Shown here in pieces: positions 32,301 to 38,750 of a DNA stretch of 64,000 nucleotides. A program made the position numbers and the translations under genes. The notes under the pieces were generated by a model, which searched no databases, was not told where the DNA came from, and was given only the letters and a program-made list of their open reading frames with translations. Source of the DNA: Solirubrobacter deserti (GTDB lineage: Bacteria > Actinomycetota > Thermoleophilia > Solirubrobacterales > Solirubrobacteraceae); contig NZ_QPKJ02000009.1 in assembly GCF_003344625.1 (NCBI RefSeq), positions 62,001 to 126,000 on the forward strand. Reading direction: 5' to 3'. Every line of letters starts with the position of its first letter. Positions within the stretch are counted from its first letter, which is position 1.

Positions 32301-32794
32301 CCAAGGACGCGAGCTTCTTCAGCGGCTCGCCCCACAACCTGTACGACTACGCCGGCAACAACCCGATCACGATGCGCGACCCGTCCGGCCTGGTGTGCAT
32401 CGGCTGGTCCATGTACGCGACGTTCGGCGGCGGCGTCCAGCTCTGCCGCGAGAACAAGTGGGACCTCGACGCCGACTGGTCGGTCTGCGGCGAGGCCGGC
32501 CTCGGCCTGGGCGGCGGCGCCGACCTCGACTTCGCGGGCGGCGCGGCCGACACCGGCGGCACCGCGTTCGCCGAGCTCACGGGTAAGGCGGGCTGGGTCG
32601 GCGGCACGATCGGCGCCGAGCTCGACCTCAACTGCCTCAACGCCAAGGGCTCGGCGAAGGTCATGGTCGGATCGGTCACCGTCGGTGCCGACACCGGCGG
32701 CGGCTTCGCGGCCGGCGTCGGTCAGAACGACCTCCCGATGCCGGGTGCCCGCCTCGAAGGCAAGGTGGGCGTGAAGGTCTGCAAGAAGTGGTGA
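26390..32794 (+). CDS. Secreted teneurin-like RHS/YD-repeat protein with uncharacterised C-terminal tip
   Basis: 2134 residues, preceded by AAGGAG 11 bp upstream. A Sec signal (LTLLVALITTLLAAPAAHA) is followed by a basic Ig-like domain, a Pro/Thr linker (about 130-185), a carboxypeptidase-regulatory-like fold (about 224-275), NHL-type propeller repeats (about 754-1134), then YD repeats such as YTYDERGRAK and YVYDDADRV (about 1144-1937). The RHS core ends at FGLRDYDPVAGRFTAKD and NLYDYAGNNPITMRDPSGL, residue 2001. The 133-residue tip (2002-2134) is Gly/Ala-rich with five cysteines and matches no toxin I know. RHS shells enclose a C-terminal effector; a signal peptide plus NHL plus YD order recalls bacterial teneurin-like proteins. 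No immunity-like gene follows directly. Confidence 0.85.
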   Translation: MTATEGAAKRLTLLVALITTLLAAPAAHAATVKPSKPTGVPASIAQGGSFTVTVPVKKATKRTKVALTLSKDAKADKKDVKLATLKAVKKKFTAKLTINAAPGAYQLLACVGKACAAKPLKVTAKATPQPAPSAPTAPAPISRPAPGNENLPPGPTPTPDPDSKPGDPTPTPTPPPPIPQDPKDVAPELDPGAATSVYDATKFLYSGAAPIQRNVEPGAISEKTVAVLRGTVKDRDGKPIEGVTVTIVDHHDLGFTRTRADGQFDMVVNGGGVTVQFENAGFLPVQRTLSPNWQDYETLDDVVMVPVDPNAKVIDPNSTQPFQVVQGTESEDKDGERQATLLVPKGTDATMELPNGQTRAVDELKIRVTEFTYGEQGDEAMPGSLPANSGYTYAAEFSVDEALKAGATEVSFDQPLINYTENFIGAPVGSPVPTGYYDRETAEWKAAKNGRVIEVLADGVDTDGDGKADNGLGITDDERRRLASLYEPGQELWRVLITHFTPWDHNWPYGPPPGAKPPKLKEFEWKDPNDPCQQQGSAIGCETQTLSESIPLTGTGMTLDYSTERTPGWRVDETLQIPITGATIPPRLKGISLTIDVAGKTIEKRWCDPNYPTTGASTCKDYPLITPNLDFAFRWDGLDAYDRQIQGRVTAKINVIYVYEFNYYDAPEDFESSFGQFGSDTQVFDGRFACGNRSGNMDTHFFCGIPIGQTITRAIGSWDARPTDGLGGWSLRDHHAYDPVERALRRGDGSTVRSEAMAPVVETLAGTTNSGVGGGRGSSNYPKDGAPADESNIDYLADYVRSPDGNLYLHNGLNRNDIFRISRDGKIYLFAGNGVKGGQPTGDGGPAKAAGLGTVQQLAAAPDGSLIIASYGDDWDTEVLRKVSPDGSKIERIAGTLDRSAPMGDGKPALEAHIGVVNDMAVAPDGTIYWTERPTQRSGWKGLLRKVAPDGIVTTVAGLGTKPAENGTPAAEASLGSDPQGVAIGNDGSIYIAQRYEKMVTRIDPSGRAFRFAGKGNHDERGKLGLGGQASQSYIDSPYTLAAGTDGNVYIRVLGYDVSPSSSVILRVDPNGVLQQYAGRLIGTCGSGAVDGEGATSVCLSDHSRTIGVDGDGGLTFADGRYRIRKVAPPLPGFDADGLALPSSDGSEVYEFDRNGRHLATRNGFTGAKIRTFEYDAAKQLVGVVDAGGNRTRIERDGAGKALAIVAPGGPRTTLVVNSDGWLESAKNPAGEEFRFTYANGLIKSFRKPAGGTTTFDYDGVGRLVKHNGADGEHRTLTREELEDGTRVTITTGGGKATKYTMQVLDNGDRRRIVEEPAGGKTTSTVRVDGITELVQPDGTKTEYEIAPDPRWGAQVPIVAVKTVTTPDGKTSVVKRTDRVSLATPRDPFSLTSLRTSFAETGGGTRTWEYSDETVTETSAGGRTTTTKLDVYGRVLEQSLDSDLAPLVYTYDERGRAKSMSQGAESVTFAYDAKHRLVSETDAAGHVTGYVYDDADRVIEKRLPGGRTYRYSYDDNGNIETMTSPRGKVHRFGFTDGDRSQDYTPASSTGKYARAYSNDRALQSVGLPSGATQTMGYDTGGRLTSEDHVQSKRSFTYEGGRDQFDTITRSLADGSGAQTLDVDYDGALPKRLTFGGVAAGTYEYTYGDRVLPTAEKLTVGATTVTRELGFDEDRLATKSGPFTITRQGPGGAVSKISDGKLSLEYAYDDNGRPVGRTLKVGTTERFFQQLTFNTVGLAGARSERVDGAADALSYEYDPAGQLRAVKRGGTVVESHTYDLDGNRLGGGAEYDDQDRLKARDGVSYTWDADGFLLSRGADTFTYSRSGELLAAKGVLYSYDAIGRRVARMEGAAKTTYLYGNPANPWQVTASVAGDVITTYFYDADDRLFALERAGERYYVGADANGSPRIVVRASDGVVVRKVAYDAFGVETQVTGTFELAIGFAGGLRDGVTGLVRFGLRDYDPVAGRFTAKDASFFSGSPHNLYDYAGNNPITMRDPSGLVCIGWSMYATFGGGVQLCRENKWDLDADWSVCGEAGLGLGGGADLDFAGGAADTGGTAFAELTGKAGWVGGTIGAELDLNCLNAKGSAKVMVGSVTVGADTGGGFAAGVGQNDLPMPGARLEGKVGVKVCKKW

Positions 32795-32805
32795 GCTGAC
32801 CGCGG

Positions 32806-32834
32806 GCGCCCGCCGCGTTCGTCGCGGCGGGCGC
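32806..32834 (+). terminator. Hairpin terminator after the RHS gene
   Basis: GCGCCCGCCGCG pairs perfectly over 12 bp with CGCGGCGGGCGC around the loop TTCGT, 12 bp after the RHS stop. There is no T-tract. Confidence 0.7.
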
Positions 32835-32891
32835 TGCCGCTCGGGCAGGACCCGGTGACCGAAGCGCTCGGTTCGCGGGTACGAGGCCGTC

Positions 32892-33584
32892 ATTCCGAAC
32901 CGACGGCCCAACCTCGCGCTGCTCGCGCTCGTCGCGTGTGCGTTCTTCGGCTGCGAGAGCGATCAGCGCGCCACGCTGCAGAAGCGGCGTGCCGCCGCGG
33001 CGACGCCGACGCCCACGCCCTCACCCCAGCCCGCTTCGGAGGACGACCGGCGCCTCGAGGGCGCGGCGCTCGCGCCCGACGACGTCCCATCGGGCTGGCG
33101 CGCAGAGGCGAGCGAAGGTGACATCGCCTCGTGCCAGCAGGTCCTCAACGCGCGCACCCGGGCGACGGGCAGCGCGGTCTCCCCGTCTTTCAGCGACGAC
33201 TCCGGCTTGATGACGCAGTCGTGGGTGTTCCTCTACGCCGACCGCGCGATCGCCGAGCAGACGTACGTCGACCTCGCGCGCGATGACACCCGGTCCTGCA
33301 TCGCCGAGGCGGTGATGCACGGGGTCGGCGATGCGGCCGAGAGCTACGACGCGCAGCCCGCCTCGCCCGACCCGCTTGGCCAGAAGAACGAGGCCGGGCG
33401 ACTCACGATCAAGCTCAAGGCGGCGGGCGGAACCCTGGCCCTGTTCGTCGACGTTCGCTTCGCGCTACGCGGGCGTGGCGTGGCGATGATGTTGTTCGTG
33501 GCGCCGGAGGAGCCGTTCGACGCGCAGCTCCGGGCGGACCTGGTCGAGGCGCTCGCCGAGCGCTTCGAGGCTGCGCTGGGCTGA
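32892..33584 (+). CDS. Lipoprotein of unknown function with apparent ATT start
   Basis: A 230-residue reading begins PNRRPNLALLALVACAFFGC, a clear lipoprotein signal with lipobox FFGC, then ATPTPTPSPQP linker and a domain of about 170 residues (APDDVPSGWRAEASEGDIAS, LMTQSWVFLYADRAIAEQTY, DLVEALAERFEAALG). The frame has a stop at 32856 and no ATG, GTG or TTG before 33204, inside the folded domain. ATT at 32892 gives a perfectly placed signal peptide; ATT starts are rare but known (infC, pcnB). Alternatives are a sequence error or loss of the start. It follows the RHS gene, but the tip's immunity partner would not be expected to look like this. Confidence 0.55.
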   Translation: MPNRRPNLALLALVACAFFGCESDQRATLQKRRAAAATPTPTPSPQPASEDDRRLEGAALAPDDVPSGWRAEASEGDIASCQQVLNARTRATGSAVSPSFSDDSGLMTQSWVFLYADRAIAEQTYVDLARDDTRSCIAEAVMHGVGDAAESYDAQPASPDPLGQKNEAGRLTIKLKAAGGTLALFVDVRFALRGRGVAMMLFVAPEEPFDAQLRADLVEALAERFEAALG

Positions 33585-33632
33585 CCCGAGAATCGGCACG
33601 GAGCCACCCACCCGCAGGGGTAGACCCGACGG

Positions 33633-33986
33633 GTGCCCACCGGTTGGACCATCCGCGACACCGAAGATGACGGCGTCCAGTTCCTGATCGGCATGCGCTG
33701 GGGCGCGTTGTGGCGGCTGGCGTATCGCCCGTGGGTCGCGCACGCGTTCGTCCGCATGCTGCGTGCCTCGCCCGAGAGCGGGTTGGAGAAGACGTGGCTG
33801 AGCGTCCGGCCGGCCGGGCCCGTCGTGGTCCAGCGCTGGCAGAGCGCGGCCGACCTGCGACGCTGGGCCCGTGACCACGGCGAGGCACACGCCGAGCCGT
33901 GGCGGCGGTTCCGCCAGGAGATCGGGGGCACCGCCGACTGGGGCGTGTGGCACGACGTCCGCACACCCCGGGCGCAGGAGCTCTAG
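33633..33986 (+). CDS. DUF4188-like small protein
   Basis: 117 residues from GTG 33633. The pattern FLIGMRWGALWRLAYRPWVAHAFVRML, broken here by positions 18-45, with GLEKTWLSVRPAGPVVVQRW and AEPWRRFRQEIGGTADWGVW, fits the DUF4188/monooxygenase-like family of dimeric alpha-beta barrels. Biochemical role is not established. It overlaps the convergent SnoaL-like gene by 4 bp. Confidence 0.65.
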   Translation: MPTGWTIRDTEDDGVQFLIGMRWGALWRLAYRPWVAHAFVRMLRASPESGLEKTWLSVRPAGPVVVQRWQSAADLRRWARDHGEAHAEPWRRFRQEIGGTADWGVWHDVRTPRAQEL

Positions 33987-34312
33987 GGCGCGATCATCAG
34001 CCGGCGGATGCGGCCGTCGGCGAGCGCGAAGTCCCACTTGAGGTCGGCGACGCCGCCGGGGAAGTCGCCGGTGATGCGGCCCTCGACGAGGAAGCGGCCG
34101 GGGCCGCCGTTCGTGATCGCGAGGATCTCGGTGGTGTAGGTGAACTTCGAGGCGACGTCGGCTCGCCACGCGCGGATCGAGTCCGTCCCGCGATGGGTCT
34201 GCGCTTCGTCGACCACGGTGGCGTCGTCGGCGAACAGGGCGATCAGGCCGTCGAGGTCGCCGGCGGCGTCGAGGGCGAAGAAGCGGCGGATGGTGTCGTC
34301 GGTGTTGTCCAT
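33983..34312 (-). CDS. SnoaL-like (NTF2 fold) protein
   Basis: 109 residues with the SnoaL/NTF2 pattern: IRRFFALDAAGDLDGLIALF, then DDATVVDEAQTHRGTDSIRA and a C-terminal sheet KWDFALADGRIRRLMIAP. The fold hosts varied isomerases, cyclases and binding proteins. It is divergent from a MerR/GyrI-like regulator, and a TTGACC-N19-GAAGCT promoter ends six bases before its ATG, so it is a probable MerR target. Confidence 0.75.
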   Translation of the reverse strand: MDNTDDTIRRFFALDAAGDLDGLIALFADDATVVDEAQTHRGTDSIRAWRADVASKFTYTTEILAITNGGPGRFLVEGRITGDFPGGVADLKWDFALADGRIRRLMIAP

Positions 34313-34318
34313 GGGGGA

Positions 34319-34349
34319 AGCTTCCGGCGTCCCGCCGTGGGAGGGTCAA
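34319..34349 (-). promoter_or_regulatory. MerR-type promoter of the SnoaL-like gene
   Basis: On the minus strand TTGACC (34349-34344) is followed after 19 bp by GAAGCT (34324-34319), which ends six bases before ATG 34312. The spacer begins CCTCCC, similar to the regulator's own operator. The -10 is weak, as expected for an activator-dependent promoter. Confidence 0.55.
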
Positions 34350-34364
34350 GGGGCACTTGCGGGC

Positions 34365-34395
34365 TTGACCCTCCGGTAGCGGGAGGGTCGATACT
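34365..34395 (+). promoter_or_regulatory. MerR-type promoter/operator with 19-bp spacer
   Basis: TTGACC (34365-34370), 19 bp, then GATACT (34390-34395). The perfect inverted repeat GACCCTCC...GGAGGGTC (34367-34389) fills the spacer. The -10 ends six bases before ATG 34402, so the regulator's mRNA should be leaderless. Confidence 0.8.
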
Positions 34396-34401
34396 CAGCT
34401 G

Positions 34402-35217
34402 ATGGCCTCGCTCGTCACCATCGGCGACTTCTCCCGCGCCTCGCACCTGACGGTCAAGACGCTGCGCCACTACCACGACGCGGGACTGCTGGAGCCCAGC
34501 GACATCGACCCGCAGACGGGCTACCGCTACTACTCGACCGACCAGCTGCCCGTCGCGCAGGTCATCCGCCGGCTGCGGAACCTGCGGATGCCGGTCGCCG
34601 ACGTCAAGGCCGTGCTCGCCGCCGCCGACGCCGACGCCCGCAACCGGCTGATCGCCGACCACCTCGATCGCCTCGAGTCCGAGCTCGCCGAGACCCGGGC
34701 GGCGGTGAGCGAGCTGCGCGACCTGCTGCAGCCGCCGGCGCCGCACCCGATCGAGCACCGGACGGTCCCGCCGACACCCGCCATCGCCATCGAGGACACC
34801 GTCGACCGCGACGACCTCTACGCCTGGTGGCAGGGCGCCATCGGCGAGCTCACCGCCACGGCCCGCGCGCAAGGCCTGCACCAGACGGGCCCGGTCGGGG
34901 GCCTGTACGCCGACGAGCTCTTCCACGACGGCCGCGGGCCGGCCACCGTCTACCTGCCGTGCGAAGGCACGATCAAGCCGATCGGCCGGGTCGTGGCGAC
35001 GACGATCCCGCAGGCCGAGCTCGCGGTCGCCCGCCACGACGGCTCACCGCGTGACATCGACCGCACCTACGGCGAGCTCGCCGCCCACGTCGTGAGGCAC
35101 GAGATCGGCGTCGCAGGTCCGCTGCGCGAGCACTACCTGCGCGGCATCGCCGAGACCGCCGACGCCGCCGAATGGCAGACCGAGATCGGCTGGCCGATCT
35201 TCCGCACCCACGCATGA
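34402..35217 (+). CDS. MerR-family regulator with GyrI-like ligand-binding domain (BmrR type)
   Basis: 271 residues. Residues 4-72 form the MerR helix-turn-helix and wing (TIGDFSRASHLTVKTLRHY, GYRYYSTDQLPVAQVI), then a coiled coil to about residue 110. Residues about 115-270 resemble the GyrI/BmrR effector domain, with the start RTVPPTPAIAI and the pattern GGLYADELFHDGRGPATVYL. Such regulators sense bulky hydrophobic or cationic compounds. It is divergent from the SnoaL-like gene and has a textbook MerR promoter. Confidence 0.85.
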   Translation: MASLVTIGDFSRASHLTVKTLRHYHDAGLLEPSDIDPQTGYRYYSTDQLPVAQVIRRLRNLRMPVADVKAVLAAADADARNRLIADHLDRLESELAETRAAVSELRDLLQPPAPHPIEHRTVPPTPAIAIEDTVDRDDLYAWWQGAIGELTATARAQGLHQTGPVGGLYADELFHDGRGPATVYLPCEGTIKPIGRVVATTIPQAELAVARHDGSPRDIDRTYGELAAHVVRHEIGVAGPLREHYLRGIAETADAAEWQTEIGWPIFRTHA

Positions 35218-35290
35218 AGGCCGGCACGCCTTACGAGATGGTCAGCGCGAGCCCGAACCACTGCATGGCGAGCGTGTGCCCGCTCGCGCG

Positions 35291-36874
35291 CTAACGGGTG
35301 AGCTCGACGCGGTTGCGCCCGGCGGCCTTGGCCGCGTAGAGGGCGCGATCGGCCTGGCGGAGCAGGCTCTCGCCGTCGGTGGCGTCCAGCGGGTAGGTGG
35401 CGATGCCGAGGCTGGCGGTGATCTCGCGCTCGACGCGCGCGATGTCGATCTGGGCGACCGCGTTGCGCACCTTCTCGGCCACTTCGAGGGCGCCGTCCTG
35501 GTCGGTGTCGGGGAGCAGCAGGACGAACTCCTCGCCGCCGAGACGGCCCGCGAAGTCGCTGGCGCGGACGGTGCCGGAGAGGGCCTGGCCGACCGCGGCC
35601 AGCACGTCGTCGCCGGCGCCGTGCCCGAAGCGGTCGTTGATCTGCTTGAAGTGGTCGAGGTCGAGCAGGACCGCGCTGAACGGGGACACCGCGCGGCCGG
35701 CGTGGGCGACCATGCGCTTGAGGGTGTCCTGGCAGGAACGGGCGTTGGGCAGGCCGGTCAGCGCGTCGGTGGCCGCACGCGTCTCGGCGATCGCCAGCAT
35801 CCGCAGGTTGGCCAGGACCGGTCCGGCCTGCGCGACGGACTCGGTGACGCGGCTGCGGTGGTGGTCCTCGATCGGCCGCTCGCTCTGCACGAGCACCGCG
35901 CCGATCACCTCGCCGCCCACCAGGGACGGGACGCAGGTGACCTCCTCGGCGGTGTTGCCGCAGATCGAGCAGGCGACGAGCGGGTCATAGCCGCGTCCCT
36001 GCTCGTAGGAGCGGGCGAGCCGCACGGCCAGGCAGTCCTCGGGCGTCGCGCCCGTCAACCGCTCGTTGAGCGGCGAGTCCGCGGCGACGGGCGTGGCCGC
36101 GGCGATGCGGTTGTCGGAGTGGTTGCGGTTGAGGATCGTCACCACGCCGCCCGGGAGGCTGCGCTCCAGGTGCCGCTTGACGAGCCCGTAGGCCTGCGCC
36201 TCGTCGCGCATGACCTGCATCATCTCGGTGAACTCGGCCTGGCCGGCGCGGGAGTGCTCGTCCGCGGCCCGCCGTCGGCGGGCGGACCGCGCGGCGCTCT
36301 CGAGGGTGAGGAAACCCAGCACGCCGAAGAGCAGGCTGATACCGATCACCAGGCCGATCGACAGGCGCCCGGCCGCGGCCAGCTCACGGTCCTTCTGCTG
36401 CTCGAGCTCGGCCTGCACCTCCGCGTTGACGGCGCGGAGGCGGTCGAAGACGCGCTTGCGCGCCTCGGTCTCGGAGATCGAGGTGGCCGCGTTCTGGTCG
36501 GCGCGCAGCCGCGCGATCTCGCGCTCGGCCATCCGCTGCCACTGCTCGGCGATCCGCACCTGCCGGTCGATCAGCGCGCGGATCTCCGGGCCGGCGAGGG
36601 AGCGCGCCTCGCCCGTGGCGAGCGTGAAGTCGGTCTGGCCGCGCCGGTACGGGTCCAGGAACTCCTCGCGCCGCGTGAGCGCGAAGCCGCGCAGGCCGGT
36701 CTGCTGATCGAGCATCGCCGTCAACATGCCCTGGCCGCTCTGGCTCTCCTCAAAGGCGCGCGTCGCGGCCTCGTGCTGGGCCCGGTTGGTGAACCACACC
36801 GCGAGCACCACGACGGCGATGCCGAAGCCCAGCAGCAGACGGGCGCGCGAGTTGATCGGCAGGGACGAGGGCAT
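35291..36874 (-). CDS. Membrane-bound diguanylate cyclase (CHASE3-GAF-GGDEF)
   Basis: 527 residues; GGTGGGGAG precedes the ATG. TM1 (LLLGFGIAVVVLAVWF) and TM2 (LSIGLVIGISLLFGVLGFL, about 172-192) flank an extracytoplasmic CHASE3-like domain (LDQQTGLRGFALTRREEFLD). A GAF-like domain follows at about 215-355, containing CSICGN and TCVPS cysteines that could bind a metal or haem-like ligand. The GGDEF domain ends the protein, with DALTGLPNARS, LDLDHFKQINDRFGHGAGD and active site GGEEF. An inhibitory site RASD sits five residues before GGEEF. It makes cyclic di-GMP in response to an external signal. The ligand is unknown. Confidence 0.9.
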   Translation of the reverse strand: MPSSLPINSRARLLLGFGIAVVVLAVWFTNRAQHEAATRAFEESQSGQGMLTAMLDQQTGLRGFALTRREEFLDPYRRGQTDFTLATGEARSLAGPEIRALIDRQVRIAEQWQRMAEREIARLRADQNAATSISETEARKRVFDRLRAVNAEVQAELEQQKDRELAAAGRLSIGLVIGISLLFGVLGFLTLESAARSARRRRAADEHSRAGQAEFTEMMQVMRDEAQAYGLVKRHLERSLPGGVVTILNRNHSDNRIAAATPVAADSPLNERLTGATPEDCLAVRLARSYEQGRGYDPLVACSICGNTAEEVTCVPSLVGGEVIGAVLVQSERPIEDHHRSRVTESVAQAGPVLANLRMLAIAETRAATDALTGLPNARSCQDTLKRMVAHAGRAVSPFSAVLLDLDHFKQINDRFGHGAGDDVLAAVGQALSGTVRASDFAGRLGGEEFVLLLPDTDQDGALEVAEKVRNAVAQIDIARVEREITASLGIATYPLDATDGESLLRQADRALYAAKAAGRNRVELTR

Positions 36875-36928
36875 CTCCCCACCTCTGTTCGACCACCCGG
36901 TCCTGGCCTTGAACCGGCGGTCCGCTGA

Positions 36929-37708
36929 TCAGGGGAGCACGCGTACCCCCAGCTCCCGGAACGGCGCCACCAGTGGTTCGGGAGCATCGCGCTCGGTGGC
37001 CAGGTGCGTGAGACTGTCGGCCGGACCGACGACGAACGGCGCGACGGTGCCCAGCTTGTCCCGGTGCGCCAGCCCGACGACGAGGTTCGCGCGTTCGAGC
37101 AGCGTCCGCCGGACGTCGGCCTCGTCGGGATACTGCTGGCTGATCCCATGCTCGGCGTGGATGCTCCAGACGCCGAGAAAGCAGACGTCCGCCGTGATCT
37201 GCCGGTAGGCGGCGACCGTCTGCGCGCCGACGGCGACCATCGCGCGCGGCTCGAGCCGCCCGCCGATGACGACCACCTCCGCGCCGGGGAGGCGGGCGAG
37301 CGCCGCCGCCACCGGAGGGCTGTGGGTGACGAAGGTGCCCGTGTGGTCGGGTGGGATCGCGTCGACCAGCGCGAGCGCGGTGCTGCCGCCGTCCACGATC
37401 ACGACCTGCCCCGGGACGAGCATGGTCGCCGCGGCCCGGGCGACCGCCCGCTTGGCGTCGGCGCCCTGCGCCTGCCGGCCCTCGTACGTGATCGCGGTCG
37501 ACGAGCGCGCCAGCGCGCCGCCGTGGACCCGGACCAGCCGGCCGGCCTCGGCCAGCTCGTCGAGGTCGCGCCGGATGGTGTGGGGGGACACGTCGAGCAG
37601 CGTCTGGAGCTCGGTCGCGACCACGCGCCCGGACGCGGTCAGCTCGTCCAGGATCCGGCGCTGGCGCTCGTCCTTGAGCAGGGCGCCGCGCTCAGGCGGC
37701 GACGTCAT
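36929..37708 (-). CDS. DeoR-family transcriptional regulator
   Basis: 259 residues: DeoR helix-turn-helix (RQRRILDELTASGRVVATEL, then VSPHTIRRDLDEL) and a C-terminal sugar-phosphate sensor domain (VIVDGGSTALALVDAI, the DxGST motif, and VVVIGGRLEP). DeoR proteins usually sense phosphorylated sugars. It overlaps the upstream DUF4406 gene by 17 bp on the same strand, so the two are one operon, with a DeoR-type operator in front of the operon. Confidence 0.85.
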   Translation of the reverse strand: MTSPPERGALLKDERQRRILDELTASGRVVATELQTLLDVSPHTIRRDLDELAEAGRLVRVHGGALARSSTAITYEGRQAQGADAKRAVARAAATMLVPGQVVIVDGGSTALALVDAIPPDHTGTFVTHSPPVAAALARLPGAEVVVIGGRLEPRAMVAVGAQTVAAYRQITADVCFLGVWSIHAEHGISQQYPDEADVRRTLLERANLVVGLAHRDKLGTVAPFVVGPADSLTHLATERDAPEPLVAPFRELGVRVLP

Positions 37709-38072
37709 GCTGCGCCAAGGGCAGCTCGTCCACGGCCGTCACGACGAGCTTGCCCGCCGCGCGGGCGCAGGCGACCATCTCGTCCGCGCCCGCCGACGGG
37801 CCGCCCATGCGCAGGACGGCGTCGCAGCGCTCGGCGAGGCGCCGCCCGACGGGGTGGAAGATCTCGTCGAACACCGCGTCGCCGACCTGCGTGCTGCCCG
37901 CCAGCTCGACGAGCGGCAGGGCCACGGCCTCGCCGGTGATCGGGGTGTGGCCGGCGCGGAAGACCTCCAGCGCCGTGCGGTTCATGGCGGCGACGTTGGC
38001 CGCGAGCTTGTCGGGGTCGTCGCCCGTGCCCGAGCGATACGGGCCGGCGACCAACACGAGGAGCGAGTTCAT
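37692..38072 (-). CDS. DUF4406 family, nucleoside 2-deoxyribosyltransferase-like protein
   Basis: 126 residues from ATG 38072. LLVLVAGPYRSGTGDDPDKL and RTALEVFRAGHTPITGEAVA, with the later CDAVLRMGGPSAGADEMV, match the DUF4406 fold, related to nucleoside deoxyribosyltransferases. It overlaps the DeoR regulator by 17 bp. A link to nucleoside or sugar-phosphate salvage is inferred from this pairing. A CACAAT -10 element six bases before the ATG predicts a leaderless mRNA. Confidence 0.75.
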   Translation of the reverse strand: MNSLLVLVAGPYRSGTGDDPDKLAANVAAMNRTALEVFRAGHTPITGEAVALPLVELAGSTQVGDAVFDEIFHPVGRRLAERCDAVLRMGGPSAGADEMVACARAAGKLVVTAVDELPLAQHDVAA

Positions 38073-38078
38073 TGCACC

Positions 38079-38116
38079 ATTGTGCTCGTTTCTGCTCGAA
38101 CCTGCAAGTTCGAGCA
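38079..38116 (-). promoter_or_regulatory. DeoR operator overlapping a leaderless promoter
   Basis: TGCTCGAAC (38093-38101) and GTTCGAGCA (38108-38116) form a perfect 9-bp inverted repeat with 6-bp spacer, plus a further half-site TGCTCGTT at 38083-38090. On the minus strand TTGCAG (38107-38102), 17 bp, CACAAT (38084-38079) make the promoter, six bases before ATG 38072. Binding would block the -35. Confidence 0.75.
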
Positions 38117-38149
38117 TGCCGCCGCGAGGCGACGACGATCGGCGCGACG

Positions 38150-38533
38150 TCACGCTCCGTCGCTGGATTCGGCATGAGGACGGCTCGCTCGCGCCAGCGC
38201 CACCAGGATGCCGGCCTGCGCCGCCGCGTCGAGCAGGTACGAGGGAGCGATGCGCCCGCGAGCCACGTAGACGACATCGATCGCCGCCAGCGACGCGGCG
38301 CTCCCGGCCGCGAGACCCAGCACCTCCGGCGTGACCCGGCGGCGGGCCGCGGCGCTCGCGACGGTCCCGCCGACCACGGTCACGACCGCGCCGACGGTCT
38401 GCACGAGCCACCACTCGCGCTTGGGTCCCGTGACCGCCTCGAACGCGCGCCGCGAGACGAACGGCAGCAGCCCGGTCCCAAGGTAGTACGCGGCTTGCCC
38501 CAACAGCACGGGTCGTGCGCGTTCGGTGTCCAT
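38150..38533 (-). CDS. Small multi-pass membrane protein
   Basis: 127 residues with four hydrophobic segments (LGQAAYYLGTGLLPFVS, LVQTVGAVVTVVGGTVASAA, VLGLAAGSAASLAAIDVVYV, LLDAAAQAGILVALA) and short loops. No catalytic motif is visible and the family is not recognised. The 217-bp gap upstream separates it from a divergent secreted protein. Confidence 0.65.
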   Translation of the reverse strand: MDTERARPVLLGQAAYYLGTGLLPFVSRRAFEAVTGPKREWWLVQTVGAVVTVVGGTVASAAARRRVTPEVLGLAAGSAASLAAIDVVYVARGRIAPSYLLDAAAQAGILVALARASRPHAESSDGA

Positions 38534-38627
38534 GACCCCGGTGCTACCCGCCGGGACCCACTCAGCGCGACAGCGGGCACTCGTGTGTCGTCATGGCAGG
38601 CCATACGCCGGTTCCTCGCAGCCGCGG

Positions 38628-38639
38628 GCGGTTAACCGC
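38628..38639. promoter_or_regulatory. Palindrome in a divergent intergenic region
   Basis: GCGGTTAACCGC is a perfect 12-bp palindrome, flanked by CCGCGG copies on both sides that extend the dyad imperfectly. It lies midway in the 217-bp gap between the small membrane protein and the PKD exoprotein. It may be an operator; otherwise I see nothing in that gap apart from the ribosome site at 38741-38745. Confidence 0.35.
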
Positions 38640-38750
38640 ACCCGCGGCGTCGGCGCGCCCCGAGCAACTCACGAGCGCCCCGTACGAAGCGAACCCGGGA
38701 CCGATGAAACGCTTCAGCCCTCCCCGGAATCGCCTCTTACAGGAGCTGCT

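Noticed and set aside
26327..32911. Open frame of about 2190 codons antisense to the RHS gene
   Set aside because: No motif, extreme Arg/Val/Leu content and no start context; the sense frame has a signal peptide, YD repeats and RHS core.
35231..35290. Possible gene remnant on the minus strand after the GGDEF stop, reading ASGHTLAMQWFGLALTIS
   Set aside because: It reads like the end of a real protein, but 18 codons are too few to identify a family.
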